Of a stretch of DNA of 41,838 nucleotides, positions 32,506 to 41,466 are shown one piece after another. The notes under the pieces were generated by a model. The model was not told the origin of the DNA and ran no database searches. It saw nothing but the letters and a program-made list of their open reading frames with translations. The stretch is from positions 266,683-308,520 of the forward strand of contig NZ_FNWU01000003.1 of assembly GCF_900108505.1 (NCBI RefSeq), written 5' to 3'. Within the stretch, counting starts at the first letter, position 1. The number at the start of each line of letters is the position of its first letter. The DNA is from Halopenitus malekzadehii (GTDB taxonomy: Archaea; Halobacteriota; Halobacteria; Halobacteriales; Haloferacaceae). Position numbers and translations under genes: made by a program.

Positions 32506-33981
32506 ATGTCCGACGGAACCCCCGCCGAGACGGCCGTTCGCCGCGACCGCTTCAGCGGCGGCCCCGCCCGTGGGTTCCTCTCGAGCCTCGCGGCCGACGA
32601 GGCGATCTTCGCGGCCGACCTCGCCGTCGATCGCGCGCACGTAGTAATGCTCGCCGAGCAGGGGATCATCGAGCCCGAGACGGCCGGGGAGATCCTCTCG
32701 GCGCTCGACGACGTCGAGGATGCGGATCACGACGCCCTCGCGGAGGGCGAGGACGTTCACGAGGCGATCGAGACGGCCGTCATCGACCGGATCGGCCCCG
32801 ACGGCGGCCGGATGCACACCGCACGTTCGCGCAACGACGAGGTCGCGACCTGCATCCGGTACCGGCTCCGGGAGGACCTGCTGGCGGTTGCTGAGGCGAC
32901 GGTCGCGTTCCGGGAGGTTCTTGCGGAGTCCGCGGCCGATCACGTCGAGACGACGATGCCCGGCTATACGCATCTCCAACCGGCCCAGCCCACGACCGTG
33001 GCTCACCACCTCCTGTCGTACGAGGCGGCCGTGGCTCGCGAGACGGACCGGTTGCTCGACGCCTACGACCGGACGAACCGGTCGCCGCTTGGCGCCGCGG
33101 CCTTCGCGGGCACGCCCTTCGCGATCGACCGCGACCGGAGCGCCGAGCTGCTGGGGTTCGACGGAGTCGTCCGGAACGCGATGGACGCGGTCTCCGCGCG
33201 GGACTTCCTGCTCGAGGCCGCCGCGTCGTTCGCCTCCCTGTCGGTGGCGCTGTCGGGGCTGGCCGAGGACCTGATCGTCTTCGCCAACAAGGGCTTCCTC
33301 GAACTCGACGACGACTACGCCTCGACCTCGTCGATCATGCCCCAGAAGAAGAACCCCGACACGCTCGAGCTGACGCGGGGTACTGCCGGCGAGGCAGTCG
33401 GCGAGTTGACCGGGGTGGCTACCGCACTAAAAGGGCTTCCAAGAGCGTATAATCGCGATCTCCAGCGCGTTCACCCCGGCGTCTTCGAGATCGCCAGCGT
33501 GGTCCGCGACGCGACCGACGTTGCGGGCGGCGCCGTCGCCACCGCGACGTGGAACGAGTCCGACCTCGCGGCCGCCGCCGGCGATGGCTTCTCGACGGCG
33601 ACCGGGATCGCGGACCTACTGGCGATGGCGGGGCTCCCGTTCCGGTCGGCCCACGAGATCGTTGCACACGCCGCGTCGTCGATCGATGGCGCGGCCGACG
33701 CGGCAGCCGCGGCCGCAAAACTTGACGCGGCCGCCGAGGACGTGCTCGAGGAGTCGCTGTTCACGTACGTGAGCCGCGACGACGTGGAGCGCGCGCTCGA
33801 TCCCGACGTCAGCGTCGCGAGCCGTGACTCCGCCGGCGGTCCCGCACCGGAAGCGGTCCGCAACGCGATCGCGGACGTCGACGCACGGATCGCGACGGAC
33901 CGCGATCGCGTTGCGGACCGCCACGCCGCGCTCGACCGTGCTGCCGACCGGCTCCAGACGGAGGTGGCTACGTATGTCTGA
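32506..33981 (+). CDS. argH: Argininosuccinate lyase
   Basis: The 491-residue enzyme of the fumarase/aspartase superfamily splits argininosuccinate to arginine and fumarate. The signature SSIMPQKKNPD is near 275-285; HTARSRNDEVAT near 105 and MPGYTHLQPAQPTT near 150-163 supply the other active-site segments. Length is a little above the family norm, from a C-terminal Ala/Asp-rich helix. It closes the first part of the cluster; a spacer of 235 bases separates it from argW. Confidence 0.96.
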   Translation: MSDGTPAETAVRRDRFSGGPARGFLSSLAADEAIFAADLAVDRAHVVMLAEQGIIEPETAGEILSALDDVEDADHDALAEGEDVHEAIETAVIDRIGPDGGRMHTARSRNDEVATCIRYRLREDLLAVAEATVAFREVLAESAADHVETTMPGYTHLQPAQPTTVAHHLLSYEAAVARETDRLLDAYDRTNRSPLGAAAFAGTPFAIDRDRSAELLGFDGVVRNAMDAVSARDFLLEAAASFASLSVALSGLAEDLIVFANKGFLELDDDYASTSSIMPQKKNPDTLELTRGTAGEAVGELTGVATALKGLPRAYNRDLQRVHPGVFEIASVVRDATDVAGGAVATATWNESDLAAAAGDGFSTATGIADLLAMAGLPFRSAHEIVAHAASSIDGAADAAAAAAKLDAAAEDVLEESLFTYVSRDDVERALDPDVSVASRDSAGGPAPEAVRNAIADVDARIATDRDRVADRHAALDRAADRLQTEVATYV

Positions 33982-34082
33982 TCGACGTCCGGTTCCCGCA
34001 TCCGTCGTGCGGCGAACGCGGCAGCCGTTTCCGCCGCGGCCGCCGCGATCGCCGCGGTCCCCGTGAGGGGACAATATAATTA

Positions 34083-34104
34083 CGAAATCTGACACACGAT
34101 TTCG
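34083..34104. promoter_or_regulatory. Dyad upstream of argW, possible operator
   Basis: CGAAATC (34083-34089) and GATTTCG (34098-34104) form a 7-bp inverted repeat with an 8-base spacer, just after the AT-rich ACAATATAATT (34073-34081). The argW start is about 113 bases downstream. The arrangement fits a regulator site over a promoter, though the regulator is unknown. Confidence 0.35.
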
Positions 34105-34179
34105 AACAGCCGTCTTGACACGTTCTTCTTCCAATAGCCGTGGCTCCATATGTTGTTTTTTATCTGATAGGTCCGATGG

Positions 34180-34188
34180 ATTTATGTA
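34180..34188 (+). promoter_or_regulatory. TATA-like box of argW
   Basis: ATTTATGTA lies about 30-35 bases before the argW ATG and is the best promoter candidate in the 235-base spacer between argH and argW. It implies a separate transcript for argWXCBDEF. Confidence 0.5.
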
Positions 34189-34216
34189 TGGTCGACGATG
34201 ACGTACGGGTACGACA

Positions 34217-34387
34217 ATGACGCAAGCAGAATGTGTCGAGTGCGGGGCCGACGTGGACCTGTACGACGACCTGGAAGTGGGAGAGATAATCGACTGTGGC
34301 ACCTGTGGCGCCGAGCTGGAGGTCATCGACGTTTCCCCGCCGGTCCTCGATCGAGCCCCGGAGCTCGAAGAGGACTGGGGGGAGTGA
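34217..34387 (+). CDS. argW: ArgW, LysW-type amino-group carrier protein
   Basis: The 56-residue acidic protein has a zinc-binding CVECG (Cys6, Cys9) and CGTCG (Cys27, Cys30). Its C-terminal EDWGE is the hallmark of LysW/ArgW, where the terminal Glu side chain carries the growing amino acid. It protects the alpha-amino group of glutamate during conversion to ornithine. The argX start follows one base after its stop. Confidence 0.95.
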   Translation: MTQAECVECGADVDLYDDLEVGEIIDCGTCGAELEVIDVSPPVLDRAPELEEDWGE

Positions 34388-34388
34388 G

Positions 34389-35300
34389 ATGCAGGTCGGC
34401 ATCCTCTACTCCCGTATCCGAAAAGACGAGAAGCTCCTCCTTTCGGAGCTACGTGACCGCGACCACGAGGTCACGAAGATCGACGTTCGCAAGGAGCGGT
34501 TCGGACTCGACTCCACGACGGCCGACATCGAGAACCTCGACATCGTCGTGGATCGGTGTCTCGCGACGAGTCGATCGCTGTACGCAACGCAGTTCTTCGC
34601 GAGCTACGGCGTTCCCGTGATCAACGCGCCGGAGACCGCTGACGTCTGTGCCGACAAGGCGAAGAACTCGCTTGCGCTTGCGGATGCGGACATCCCCACG
34701 CCCGAGACCGAGGTCGCGTTCACCACGGACGCGGCCCTCGAGTCGATCGAGGAATTCGGCTATCCCTGCGTCCTCAAACCCGTCGTCGGTTCGTGGGGCC
34801 GACTGATGGCGAAGATCGACTCCCGGAACGCCGCGGAGGCGATTCTGGAGCATAAGGCAACGCTGGGCCACTACGAGCACAAGGTGTTCTACGTCCAGGA
34901 GTTCGTCGACAAGCCCGGCCGCGACATCCGCGTCGTGGCCGTCGACGGCGAGCCCATCGCCGCGATGACGCGGACGTCGGACCACTGGCTCACGAACGCC
35001 GCCAAGGGCGGTCACGCCGAGTCGTTCGACATCGACGACACGGCGCTGGACCTCGTCGAGCGCGCCTCCGAGGCGGTCGGCGGCGGCCTTCTCGGCATCG
35101 ATCTGATGGAGGTCGGCGGCGCCGATTCCGGCGAATACACCGTCCACGAGGTGAACCACACCGTCGAGTTCAAGGCGCTCAACGACGCCGTCGACGTCGA
35201 CGTTCCCGCGGCGGTCGTCGACTGGCTCGAGACGCGCGTCGCGAACGCGGAGGCCGACGAGGGAAATGAGCAGCGGACGGGAGTGACGGCGACGGTATGA
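34389..35300 (+). CDS. argX: Glutamate--ArgW ligase (LysX/RimK-type ATP-grasp)
   Basis: The 303-residue ATP-grasp ligase attaches glutamate to the ArgW C-terminal Glu. It opens MQVGILYSRIRKDEKLLLSEL. Further landmarks are CVLKPVVGSWGRLMAKI near 127-143, YVQEFVDKPGRDIRV near 168 and EVNHTVEFKALNDA near 256-269 (ATP, metal and substrate sites). The absence of LysX aminoadipate-specific neighbours and the arginine gene context point to glutamate as substrate. Overlaps argC by 4 bases (ATGA). Confidence 0.92.
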   Translation: MQVGILYSRIRKDEKLLLSELRDRDHEVTKIDVRKERFGLDSTTADIENLDIVVDRCLATSRSLYATQFFASYGVPVINAPETADVCADKAKNSLALADADIPTPETEVAFTTDAALESIEEFGYPCVLKPVVGSWGRLMAKIDSRNAAEAILEHKATLGHYEHKVFYVQEFVDKPGRDIRVVAVDGEPIAAMTRTSDHWLTNAAKGGHAESFDIDDTALDLVERASEAVGGGLLGIDLMEVGGADSGEYTVHEVNHTVEFKALNDAVDVDVPAAVVDWLETRVANAEADEGNEQRTGVTATV

Positions 35301-36367
35301 GTGACGACGACGCCAGCTCGAACGACGCCACCTATACCGCCGGCGTCATCGGCGGAACCGGCTTTGCGGGCGGGGAGCTGCTCCGCCTGCTCGCTGGGCA
35401 TCCCGAGTTCTCGGTCGTCCAGGCGACCTCCCGGTCGGCCGCGAACAAGACCGTCGGGTCGATACATCCGAACCTCCGATCGCTCGACCTCCGGTTTACC
35501 GAGCCGTCCGACCTCGAGTCGGTCGACGTGTTGTTCGCTGCGACGCCACACGGCGTCTCGATGGAGCAGATCGACGCGTACTTCGAAGCGGCGGACACCG
35601 TCGTCGACCTCTCGGCGGACTTCCGGCTGCCGAACGCGGAGCTGTACGACGAGTGGTACGAGGGCCACGACGCGCCCGAGTACCTCGAACGTGCTGAATA
35701 CGCTCTGCCCGAGCTCAACCGCGAGAACCTCGCTGGGGCGGACCTCATCGCCGGCGGCGGCTGTAACGCCACCGCGACGATACTCGGGCTGAAACCCCTC
35801 GTCGACGAGGGGATACTCGGCCCCGAGACCGGCGAGGTCGTCGTCGACGTCAAGGTCGGCTCCTCGGAGGGCGGTGCCGGCGGCGGCGCGGCCTCCTCAC
35901 ACCCTGAACGGTCGGGGGTCGTCCGTCCGTACGCGCCGATCAGCCACCGCCACGAGGCGGAGATCGGCGCCTACCTCGGCCTCGACGTCTCCTTTACCGT
36001 CCATGCGGTGGATATGGTTCGTGGCGCCTCGGCGACGTGTCACGTCTTCCCCGACGGACCGGTCTCGAAGGGCGACCTGTGGGGCGCCTACCGCAGTGCC
36101 TACGAGGACGAACCGTTTATGCGGCTCGTCTCCGGCGGCAGCGGCGTCTACCGATACCCCGAACCGAAGGCCGTCGCCGGGACGAACGCCGGCGAGGTCG
36201 GGTTCGAACTCGACGCGAGCAACAAGCGCGTGGTCGTCTTCTCGGCGATCGACAATATGATGAAGGGATCGGCGGGACAGGCGGTCCACGCCGCGAACAT
36301 CGCGCTCGGCCTCGAGGAGACGGCCGGGCTCGAGTTCCAGGGACTCCATCCGGTGGGATCGCCGTGA
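35297..36367 (+). CDS. argC: [ArgW]-glutamyl-phosphate reductase (ArgC/LysY family)
   Basis: The 356-residue NADPH-dependent reductase converts the carrier-bound glutamyl phosphate to the semialdehyde. AGVIGGTGFAGGELLRLL near 15-32 is the Rossmann nucleotide loop; AGGGCNATATIL holds the catalytic Cys156; EIGAYL and SFTVHAVDMVRG belong to the substrate region. A 14-residue acidic N-terminal tail precedes the fold. It overlaps argX at one end and argB (GTGA) at the other. Confidence 0.94.
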   Translation: MSDDDASSNDATYTAGVIGGTGFAGGELLRLLAGHPEFSVVQATSRSAANKTVGSIHPNLRSLDLRFTEPSDLESVDVLFAATPHGVSMEQIDAYFEAADTVVDLSADFRLPNAELYDEWYEGHDAPEYLERAEYALPELNRENLAGADLIAGGGCNATATILGLKPLVDEGILGPETGEVVVDVKVGSSEGGAGGGAASSHPERSGVVRPYAPISHRHEAEIGAYLGLDVSFTVHAVDMVRGASATCHVFPDGPVSKGDLWGAYRSAYEDEPFMRLVSGGSGVYRYPEPKAVAGTNAGEVGFELDASNKRVVVFSAIDNMMKGSAGQAVHAANIALGLEETAGLEFQGLHPVGSP

Positions 36368-37293
36368 GCGCAGCCGAATCAACCGATCCGCCCGTCGTGG
36401 TCAAGGTTGGCGGCGCGAAGGCCGTCGACCCCGCGGGCGCGATCGGTGACGTCGCACGACTGGTCGCCGAAGGTCGCGAGGTCGTCGTCGTTCACGGCGG
36501 CTCGACCGCGGTCGACGGGATGCTCGACCGGCTCGGAATTGACCCCGAGTACGTCGAGTCGGCCTCCGGCGTCACCGGCCGGTTCACCGACGCGGAGACG
36601 ATGGAGGTCTTCGAGATGGTGATGGCCGGCAAGCTCAACACCGAACTGGTCGCGTCGCTTCAGGAGGCGGACGTCGACGCGGTCGGTCTCTCCGGCGTCG
36701 ACGGCGGCCTCCTCTCGGGGCCCCGTAAGTCCGCCGTTCGCGTGGTCGAGGACGGCAAGAAGAAGATCCGACGCGGCGACCACTCGGGCAAGCCCGAGTC
36801 GGTGAACGCGGCGCTGCTCGAGGAACTCACCGCCGACGGCTACGTCCCCGTCGTTTCTCCCCCGATGGCGGGTCAGGAACGTGACGGGGGCGTCACGCCC
36901 GTCAACACGGACGCCGACCGCGCCGCGGCCGCCATCGCCGGCGCGCTGGGCGCGGAGCTCGTCCTGTTGACCGACGTCTCCGGGGTCTACGCGGACCCCG
37001 ATGACCCCACGACGCTGATCGACTCCGTCTCGACCCCCGTCGATCTCGAGGCGCTCGAATCCGCCGCGGAAGGGTTTATGGGCAAGAAGGTGATGGCCGC
37101 GGAGGAAGCCCTCTCGACGGGCTCCCCGCGCGTCGTCGTCGCCGACGCCAACGCTGCCGATCCGATCGTCGACGCTCTCGCCGGCGGCGGCACGCACGTG
37201 CACGCGAGCGCACTCGCGGACACGAATGAGGATGATAACGACGCACAGGTCGACGACGGTGCACAAGAGGACGCCACCACGGGGGGTGCCTGA
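36364..37293 (+). CDS. argB: [ArgW]-glutamate kinase (ArgB/LysZ family)
   Basis: The 309-residue amino acid kinase phosphorylates the carrier-bound glutamate. VVVKVGGAKAVDP near 13-25, VVVHGGSTAVDGML near 40-53 and LLTDVSGVYADPDDP near 200-214 mark the ATP and substrate sites. The start is GTG 36364, overlapping the argC stop by 4 bases, so coupling is likely. A disordered acidic tail (about 285-309) ends the protein. Confidence 0.92.
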   Translation: MSAAESTDPPVVVKVGGAKAVDPAGAIGDVARLVAEGREVVVVHGGSTAVDGMLDRLGIDPEYVESASGVTGRFTDAETMEVFEMVMAGKLNTELVASLQEADVDAVGLSGVDGGLLSGPRKSAVRVVEDGKKKIRRGDHSGKPESVNAALLEELTADGYVPVVSPPMAGQERDGGVTPVNTDADRAAAAIAGALGAELVLLTDVSGVYADPDDPTTLIDSVSTPVDLEALESAAEGFMGKKVMAAEEALSTGSPRVVVADANAADPIVDALAGGGTHVHASALADTNEDDNDAQVDDGAQEDATTGGA

Positions 37294-38432
37294 TGTCCGG
37301 GTTCGTCTTCTCCGAAAAACCGATCCCGATCGAATCGGGCGAGGGTGCAATACTGACCGCCGAGGACGGGACGGAGTACCTCGACTTCGGAGCGAGCTAC
37401 GCCTGTACGCCGCTCGGCCACTCCCATCCCGCAGTCACCGAGGCGATCCAGGAGCAGGCGGCCGAACTCACCTACGTGCAGGCGTCGTATCCCGTTGGGA
37501 CGCGTACGGAGACCTACGAGAAGCTCGCGGCGCTTGCCCCGGGCGATCTGGACAACGTCTGGTTGTGTAACTCCGGAACCGAGGCCAACGAGGCCGCGAT
37601 GAAGTTCGCACGCGCAGCAACTGGCGACGAGAAGATCGTCGCCACCAAACGCGCCTTCCACGGGCGCACGCTTGGCGCGCTTGCGATGACCTGGAAGGGG
37701 AAGTACAAGGCGCCCTACGAGCCCCTTGCGGGAGGGATCGAGTTCGTCGAGTACGGCGACGCCGAGGCGCTCGCGGAGACGGTCGACGAGGACACCGCCG
37801 CGGTGTTCCTCGAACCCGTCCAGGGTGAGGGCGGGATCCACCCGGCCGCGGTGGAGTACCTCCAGCACGCCCGCGAGGTGACCGAGGACGCCGGCGCCGC
37901 GCTGGTCTTCGACGAGATCCAGACCGGCGTCGGCCGGACCGGGACGCTGTGGGCCTGCGAGCAGGCCGATGTCGTACCCGACGTCCTCACGACGGCGAAA
38001 GGGATCGCCAACGGGCTCCCGATGGGTGCGACCCTGTGTGCCGACTGGATCGCCGAGGACTACGGCGACCACGGCTCGACGTTCTCGGGCGGTCCGGTGG
38101 TCTGTGCCGCCGCGAACGCCACCCTCGAGACGGTCGTCGAGGAGGACCTGCCGGCCCACGCCGAAACGGTCGGCGACGACCTCCGTCGTCGGCTCGAGAC
38201 GGCGGTCGATGACCACGACCTCCCGGTCCGCGACGTCCGCGGATCGGGGCTGATGGTCGGCATCGAAGTGAAACGCGGGGCCAACCGGATCCTTCGGGAT
38301 CTGGCGGTCGATCAGGACGTCCTCGCGCTCCCCGCCGGTCGTTCGGTCGTCCGGCTGCTCCCGCCGCTGGTCGTCGACGAGCCCGAGGTCGAGCGGTTCG
38401 TCGATGCGTTCGTGGAGGTGCTCTCGGAGTGA
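37293..38432 (+). CDS. argD: [ArgW]-ornithine/acetylornithine aminotransferase
   Basis: The 379-residue class III PLP aminotransferase makes carrier-bound ornithine from the semialdehyde. CNSGTEANEAAMKFAR near 90-105, EPVQGEGG near 173, FDEIQTGVGRTG near 206-217, and TTAKGIANGLPMGA with the PLP Lys236 are all present. It overlaps argB by one base (TGATG) and argE by four. Relatives in this family also act in lysine synthesis, so dual use is possible. Confidence 0.93.
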   Translation: MSGFVFSEKPIPIESGEGAILTAEDGTEYLDFGASYACTPLGHSHPAVTEAIQEQAAELTYVQASYPVGTRTETYEKLAALAPGDLDNVWLCNSGTEANEAAMKFARAATGDEKIVATKRAFHGRTLGALAMTWKGKYKAPYEPLAGGIEFVEYGDAEALAETVDEDTAAVFLEPVQGEGGIHPAAVEYLQHAREVTEDAGAALVFDEIQTGVGRTGTLWACEQADVVPDVLTTAKGIANGLPMGATLCADWIAEDYGDHGSTFSGGPVVCAAANATLETVVEEDLPAHAETVGDDLRRRLETAVDDHDLPVRDVRGSGLMVGIEVKRGANRILRDLAVDQDVLALPAGRSVVRLLPPLVVDEPEVERFVDAFVEVLSE

Positions 38433-39613
38433 TGACAGGCTCCGAGGCGGCCGGGTCCGGCTCAGATCGGGACGAAAACGCCGATCACACGGTTGTCGCC
38501 GGCGGCGAGGGCCCGTATCCCGACGTCTGCGACACGCCGGCCCGTAAGCTGCTGTACGACATGGTCTCGATCCCCTCCCCGTCGGGCGAGGAGGCCGCCG
38601 CGGCCGAGCGGCTGCGTGCGTTCTTCGCCGCCAACGACCGGGAGGCGTGGATCGACGAGGTCGGCAACGTCCGTGCCCCTGCGGACGATGCCGTCCTCCT
38701 GACCTCCCACATCGACACCGTTCCGGGCGACATCCCCGTCGAGGTGACGTCCGCCGACGAGGATGCGTACGACCTCGATGCCCTGGCCGAGGCGGACGGC
38801 GACGTGGTTCCCGACGACGCGCTGTGGGGCCGCGGCTCCGTCGACGCGACCGGTCCGCTCGTCTCGATGGCGATCGCCGCCGTTCGGACCGGCGTCTCGT
38901 TCGTCGGCGTCGTCCGCGAGGAGACCGACTCCCGGGGCGCGCGCCACCTCGTCGAGGACCGCTCCGACACGCCGGAGGCGGTCGTCAACGGCGAGCCCTC
39001 GGGCTGGAACGGGGTCACCTTGGGGTATCGGGGATTCCTCGCCGGAACCTACGTCAACACGAGCGAATCCGGCCACTCCTCGCGCCCCGAGCCGAACGCT
39101 ATCCAACACGCGATCGGCTGGTGGGCCGGCGTCGAGGACGCCTTCGCCCCCGAGGACTCCGACACGCCGGTCTTCGAGCAGGTGACGACGAAACCCGTCT
39201 CCTTCGACGGCGGCCTCACCGAGGACGGACTGGCCGTCGAGGCGACTGCCGAGGTCCAACTCCGCGTTCCACCCTCGCGCACCGTCGACGAGGTTCACGA
39301 GATCGCCGAAGGGCAGTTGACAACCGGAACCGTTCACTGGAAGGAACCGATCCCGCCGGTGATGAAGAGCCCACGGACCCCGCTGGCGCGGGCGTTCCGC
39401 GTCGCGATCCGTGGTGCTGGCGGCGACGTCAGGCTTCTCCGAAAGACCGGCACCAGCGATATGAACCTGTTCGCGGCCGCCTGGGACTGCCCGATGGTTA
39501 CCTACGGTTCCGGGAACTCCGATCTCGACCACGCGCCCAACGAACACGTCCCTCTCGCGGAGCTTGACCGCGCCGTCGACGTTCTCACCGCGGTCTGCCG
39601 CGACCGACGATAA
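38429..39613 (+). CDS. argE: [ArgW]-ornithine hydrolase (LysK/ArgE, M20 family)
   Basis: The 394-residue zinc hydrolase releases ornithine from the carrier. TSHIDTVPG near 92-100, GRGSVDATGPLVSMA near 132-146, REETDSRGARHL near 162-173 and the C-terminal KTGTSDMNLFA near 337 carry the co-catalytic metal and active-site residues. Residues 1-30 are an acidic extension. Two adjacent ATG codons (38429, 38432) leave the start open by one codon. The argF gene follows 43 bases later. Confidence 0.9.
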   Translation: MMTGSEAAGSGSDRDENADHTVVAGGEGPYPDVCDTPARKLLYDMVSIPSPSGEEAAAAERLRAFFAANDREAWIDEVGNVRAPADDAVLLTSHIDTVPGDIPVEVTSADEDAYDLDALAEADGDVVPDDALWGRGSVDATGPLVSMAIAAVRTGVSFVGVVREETDSRGARHLVEDRSDTPEAVVNGEPSGWNGVTLGYRGFLAGTYVNTSESGHSSRPEPNAIQHAIGWWAGVEDAFAPEDSDTPVFEQVTTKPVSFDGGLTEDGLAVEATAEVQLRVPPSRTVDEVHEIAEGQLTTGTVHWKEPIPPVMKSPRTPLARAFRVAIRGAGGDVRLLRKTGTSDMNLFAAAWDCPMVTYGSGNSDLDHAPNEHVPLAELDRAVDVLTAVCRDRR

Positions 39614-39656
39614 CGAGATTCTTCGCGTTCGATCCACTACAGACACCACTCCACCG

Positions 39657-40550
39657 ATGGCACTCGAAACCACAGACTTCCTCGACATCGACGACCTCAC
39701 GCCGGCGGAACTCGACCGCGTGCTCGAGCGCGCGTCCGCGATGAAGGCCGGCGAGGACGCCGCACAGCTGCCGAACCAGACGCTTGCGATGATCTTCGAA
39801 AAACCATCGACGCGAACGCGCGTCTCCTTCGAGACCGGACTGACCGACCTCGGGGGCCACGCGATGTTTCTCGGTCCCGACGACATCCAGCTCGGCCACG
39901 GCGAGCCGCTCCGGGACACCGCCCGAGTGCTCGGCCGGTATACCGACGGCGTGATGGCCCGGCTGTTCGATCACGAGGACGTCGAGATCCTCGCCGAGTA
40001 CGCCGACTGTCCGGTGATAAACGGGCTCACCGACCAGGCTCACCCCTGTCAGACGCTCGCGGACCTGTTGACGATCCGTGAACACGCCGGCGAGGACGTC
40101 CGGGTCGCGTGGGTCGGCGACGGGAACAACGTCGGCCAGTCGTTCGTCGTCGGTGCCGCGATGGCCGGGATCGACGTGACGGTCGCCACCCCGGCCGAAT
40201 ACGCGATGGACGAGGCGATCTTCGACCGTGCCGCCGACTTCGGGGCCGACCCGACGGTGACGACCGACCCGGCGGCCGCGGTCGCCGACGCGGACGTCGT
40301 CTACACCGACGTGTGGATCTCGATGGGTCAAGAGGATGAACGGGAGCGAAAGCTTGCGGCGTTCGATGGTTTCCAGGTGAACGAGGAGCTGCTCGCCGGT
40401 AGCGACGCCGCGGTGATGCATTGTCTGCCGGCCCACCGTGGCGAGGAGATCACGAACGCGGTGCTCGAGTCCGAGCGCGCGCTCGCGTGGGACCAGGCCG
40501 AAAACCGGCTTCACGCACAGAAGGCGCTCCTCGTCGAGCTGTTAGAATAG
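39657..40550 (+). CDS. argF: Ornithine carbamoyltransferase
   Basis: The 297-residue enzyme makes citrulline from ornithine and carbamoyl phosphate. STRTRVSFETG near 48-58 (carbamoyl phosphate), HPCQTLADLLTI near 129-140, and HCLPAHRGEEI near 260-270 (ornithine) are diagnostic. The frame opens earlier (39564), inside argE, so MALETTDF at 39657 is the start. It ends the arginine cluster; carbamoyl phosphate synthase is not in this window. Confidence 0.96.
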   Translation: MALETTDFLDIDDLTPAELDRVLERASAMKAGEDAAQLPNQTLAMIFEKPSTRTRVSFETGLTDLGGHAMFLGPDDIQLGHGEPLRDTARVLGRYTDGVMARLFDHEDVEILAEYADCPVINGLTDQAHPCQTLADLLTIREHAGEDVRVAWVGDGNNVGQSFVVGAAMAGIDVTVATPAEYAMDEAIFDRAADFGADPTVTTDPAAAVADADVVYTDVWISMGQEDERERKLAAFDGFQVNEELLAGSDAAVMHCLPAHRGEEITNAVLESERALAWDQAENRLHAQKALLVELLE

Positions 40551-40601
40551 TTACTCACGTCGCGGGTCTCGCCCTCTCCCGTCGAATACCCTCCCGCCGT
40601 C

Positions 40602-40805
40602 TCAGAAATCGTGCTCGAGGTCTTCGGGGTCCGAATCGGCCTTCTGGATGATTATCTTCCCGTCGCGGACGCGAACGAACACTTCATCGCCGATCTCCAT
40701 TCCGGCAACCGCGAGTTCGTCCTCGTGAAGGTTCACGTGGACGTTGTGGTATTCCCCATCCTCGTCTTTGGTCCCACTCGGACTGAGCTTCTTCTTGCGA
40801 ACCAT
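40602..40805 (-). CDS. AbrB-type swapped-hairpin DNA-binding domain protein
   Basis: The 67-residue protein consists of one SpoVT/AbrB-like domain: YHNVHVNLHEDELAVAGMEIGDEVFVRVRDGKIIIQKAD. The DEVxVRxxDGKIII strand-turn-strand is typical. A basic start (MVRKKKLSPSG) could contact DNA and an acidic tail follows. It may be a transcription regulator, or an antitoxin-like protein without a visible toxin partner. CACTTATGTATC on the minus strand near 40840-40851 may be its TATA box. It is convergent with argF. Confidence 0.75.
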   Translation of the reverse strand: MVRKKKLSPSGTKDEDGEYHNVHVNLHEDELAVAGMEIGDEVFVRVRDGKIIIQKADSDPEDLEHDF

Positions 40806-41099
40806 CGGCGGGTTTCTGCGTGGGACTTCACCGTACGAGATACATAAGTGTTGTTTCCCCCGCTGCGACCGGCCGCTTCGCGTCCACGCGTTCGTGACTT
40901 CGTCGAACGATCCATCTCGCCGACCCGCCGTCGATGGTGACGCCGTCGACGGTGATGTGACCGCGCGCCAGCGTTTGACCCGCCGTTCGTCGGCCGATCG
41001 ACGGATTTTGTGCCGATATCGACTCGGTCTCACTCGCGGATCCCCCCGATCGACGGCCACATCGCCGCTTGATGCCACTCTCACCCCCCGATCCCCCGG

Positions 41100-41110
41100 T
41101 ATATTTATAA
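41100..41110 (+). promoter_or_regulatory. TATA box of the MC1 gene
   Basis: TATATTTATAA is the strongest TATA-like element near the right end of the window. It would give a transcript start near 41130 and a leader of about 20 bases. The rest of the 343-base spacer 40806-41148 holds the divergent AbrB promoter and no other gene that I can support. Confidence 0.6.
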
Positions 41111-41148
41111 TAGATTGTGTGCTGGGTTGCCATGGAGGTCAACAACCT

Positions 41149-41466
41149 ATGGTACGTGACGACGGCAAGCGGAACTTCGCGCTGCGAGAGGGGAACGGAT
41201 CGGAGCCGAGCGTCTTCTCGGGGAACACACCGCGGCAGGCCGCGCTGAAGGCTGCCCGGCGGATCGAGCCGGCTTCCTCGGAATCGGCAGCCGATCGGAA
41301 GGAACTCCGGCTCCGGGAGAAAGGGACCGACAAGGTCCACGTGTATGAGGGCTGGGCCTGGGAGGAGGAGCCGCCCGAGAACAGTCCCGACTGGCTCGAG
41401 GACCAGGACACGATCACGGAAGCGAACGTCTCGAAACAGGGCATCAAACACCTCGACGAGGAGTAG
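41149..41466 (+). CDS. hmc: Chromosomal protein MC1 (nucleoid protein)
   Basis: The 105-residue protein matches MC1, the small archaeal DNA-bending chromatin protein: KRNFALREGNGSEPSVFSGNTPRQAALKAARRI near 7-39, then LRLREKGTDKVHVYEGWAWEEEP near 54-76, then a C-terminal block ending GIKHLDEE. The conserved Trp/Glu-rich wing and the basic N-terminal part bind bent or kinked DNA. The frame opens earlier (40744), but MVRDDGKRNF at 41149 is the usual start. Confidence 0.92.
   Translation: MVRDDGKRNFALREGNGSEPSVFSGNTPRQAALKAARRIEPASSESAADRKELRLREKGTDKVHVYEGWAWEEEPPENSPDWLEDQDTITEANVSKQGIKHLDEE

Noticed and set aside
31212-32669. Minus-strand frame of 485 residues opposite argG and argH
   Set aside because: It is the complement of two unmistakable enzymes and has no family signature, a usual result of high GC codon bias.
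33974-34066. Short Arg/Pro-rich frame at the argH end
   Set aside because: It overlaps argH in another frame, has the typical composition of a shadow frame, and no promoter-like element.
40602-40805. Antitoxin of a toxin-antitoxin pair
   Set aside because: The AbrB-like domain would allow it, but there is no adjacent toxin-like gene on the same strand.
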